DNA from: Flammeovirgaceae bacterium UBA2338
Lineage (GTDB): Bacteria > Bacteroidota > Bacteroidia > Cytophagales > Cyclobacteriaceae
Direction: 5' to 3'
DNA: 6,506 bases
NCBI GenBank assembly: GCA_002344795.1
Contig: DDUM01000040.1
Coordinates: 674 to 7,179, forward strand
Below the pieces are notes generated by a model that saw only the letters and a list, made by a program, of their open reading frames with translations, did no database searches and was not told where the DNA came from. Positions within the stretch are counted from its first letter, which is position 1. Every line of letters starts with the position of its first letter. A program made the translations under genes and the position numbers. Positions 5,355 to 6,506 of the stretch are shown one piece after another.

Positions 5355-6506
5355 TTACATCTTTTCAGGAACATTTACTCCTAAAAGTCCCATTGCCTTA
5401 CTGAGCACCTCTCCTACCTTTTCAGACAAAGCAACACGTAAACTCAGCTTTTGTTTATCGCTCTCTGAGAAAATAGGAATAGATTGATAAAACTGATTGT
5501 ATTCTTTGGCCAGGTCGTAGGCGTAATTCGCAATGACAGAGGGCGAATAATCCCTTGCCGCATCCTGAAGTCGATCAGGATAGATAGAAAGAAGGCCAAT
5601 TAATTTTTGTTCGTTGGGAAGAAGTAAATCAATATTGGCGAGGCCATTCTCTAGATTCATGGTTGCCGCTTTTCTCACTATTGAGCGAATTCTCGCATGT
5701 GTGTATTGAATAAATGGCCCTGTGTGCCCCTGCAGCTGAATGGACTCGTTAGGGTTAAACATCATCCGCTTCTTTGGATCAACTTTCAATAAGTAAAATT
5801 TAAGTGCTCCAATGCCAATCATTTCAAAAAGTGTGCTGGCCTCCTCATCCTCCATTTCATCAATCTTGCCCAACTCACGTGTTTGCTTTTCCGCCTCAGT
5901 GATCATTTCCATCATCAAATCGTCTGCATCTACTACAGTGCCTTCCCGCGATTTCATCTTGCCAGAGGGAAGGTCAACCATGCCATAAGACAAGTGATAG
6001 CATTCTTTTGCCCATGCGTATCCCAATTTAGCAAGAATCAAAAACAAAACTTTAAAATGATATTCCTGCTCATTACCTACGGTATAAACCTGCTTTGATA
6101 TTTTTGGAAAATCCCGAAACCGAAGTATTGCTGTACCTATATCCTGTGTCATATACACAGAAGTGCCATCTGATCTCAACAGGACCTTTTCATCTAATCC
6201 ATCCTCTGTAAGATCTACCCAAACAGAGCCATCCTCTTTCTTAAAAAAGACACCTTGCTCAACTCCTTTCAATACTTCCTCTTTACCCAACAAATAGGTC
6301 TCTGATTCAAAATATAGCTTATCAAAATGTACCCCCATCTGTTTGTACGTAGTTTCAAAACCATCGTACACCCAACCGTTCATTGTTTTCCAGAGCGAAA
6401 TAGTATCCGGCTCCTTTTGTTCCCATTTTTGCAGCATGTCCACTGCCAACTTCATAATGGGGGCGGCCTTTTCAGCTTGCTCTTTATCCATACCTTGTGC
6501 TACAAG
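5355..6506 (-). CDS. argS: Arginine--tRNA ligase, C-terminal two thirds
   Basis: The last 383 codons of a class I aminoacyl-tRNA synthetase that charges tRNA-Arg with arginine in the cytosol. The frame stays open to the right edge, and the codons before the first in-window Met read LVAQG, so that Met is internal and not the start. Numbered from that Met, visible motifs are LLRSDGTSVYMTQDIGTA (104-121), YTVGNEQEYHF (136-146), the KMSKS-loop equivalent PSGKMKSREGT (175-185), and GHTGPFIQYTHARIRS (255-270). The last leads into the DALR anticodon-binding domain (about 265-378), with NQFYQSIP and the typical VPEKM ending. About 200 N-terminal residues, including the HIGH motif, would lie outside the window. 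This truncation is due to the window edge, with no sign of gene decay. It may share a transcript with gpx and menA. Confidence 0.96.
   Translation of the reverse strand, partial: LVAQGMDKEQAEKAAPIMKLAVDMLQKWEQKEPDTISLWKTMNGWVYDGFETTYKQMGVHFDKLYFESETYLLGKEEVLKGVEQGVFFKKEDGSVWVDLTEDGLDEKVLLRSDGTSVYMTQDIGTAILRFRDFPKISKQVYTVGNEQEYHFKVLFLILAKLGYAWAKECYHLSYGMVDLPSGKMKSREGTVVDADDLMMEMITEAEKQTRELGKIDEMEDEEASTLFEMIGIGALKFYLLKVDPKKRMMFNPNESIQLQGHTGPFIQYTHARIRSIVRKAATMNLENGLANIDLLLPNEQKLIGLLSIYPDRLQDAARDYSPSVIANYAYDLAKEYNQFYQSIPIFSESDKQKLSLRVALSEKVGEVLSKAMGLLGVNVPEKM

Noticed and set aside
5355..6491. argS as a complete short gene or a truncated pseudogene starting at the Met at 6491
   Set aside because: The frame continues in phase to the window edge and the conserved C-terminal motifs are intact. 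The missing N-terminus is simply outside the window.

Overview
The window looks like an ordinary chromosomal segment of a Bacteroidota bacterium, probably Cytophagales-like (inference). The grounds are AT-rich spacers, gene starts without clear Shine-Dalgarno sequences, a promoter element matching the Bacteroidota TAnnTTTG consensus, menaquinone synthesis, and a long CcoI-type copper ATPase with a Cys-rich N-terminal metal-binding region. There are no mobile elements, RNA genes, CRISPR arrays or signs of recent transfer. No stretch longer than about 115 bases lacks a gene.

Layout: seven genes. On the plus strand, positions 1-249 hold the 3' end of a GhrA-type 2-hydroxyacid dehydrogenase. Everything else is on the minus strand. 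In transcription order these are argS (3' part, running off the right edge), a predicted exported glutathione peroxidase-family protein, menA, a 113-base regulatory gap, a tandem-domain universal stress protein, ccoI, and a 52-residue ccoS that overlaps ccoI by 4 bases. ccoS and the dehydrogenase converge with 30 bases between them.

The genes appear to form two blocks. argS-gpx-menA are spaced 47 and 23 bases apart and may be co-transcribed. usp-ccoI-ccoS are spaced 30 and -4 bases apart and look like a second operon. ccoI and ccoS serve maturation of cbb3-type cytochrome c oxidase, the high-affinity terminal oxidase used at low oxygen. MenA makes the menaquinone precursor that feeds such respiratory chains.

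The most interesting signal is in the gap before usp. Two near-perfect Crp/Fnr-family palindromes (TTGAT-N4-ATCAA type, each 9 of 10 arm positions) lie 41 bases apart, with a third weaker copy further upstream. A TAnnTTTG promoter element is placed so that the middle palindrome would sit about 41 bases before the start of transcription. This suggests that an FNR-like oxygen or redox regulator controls usp-ccoI-ccoS. I found no convincing previously undescribed system.
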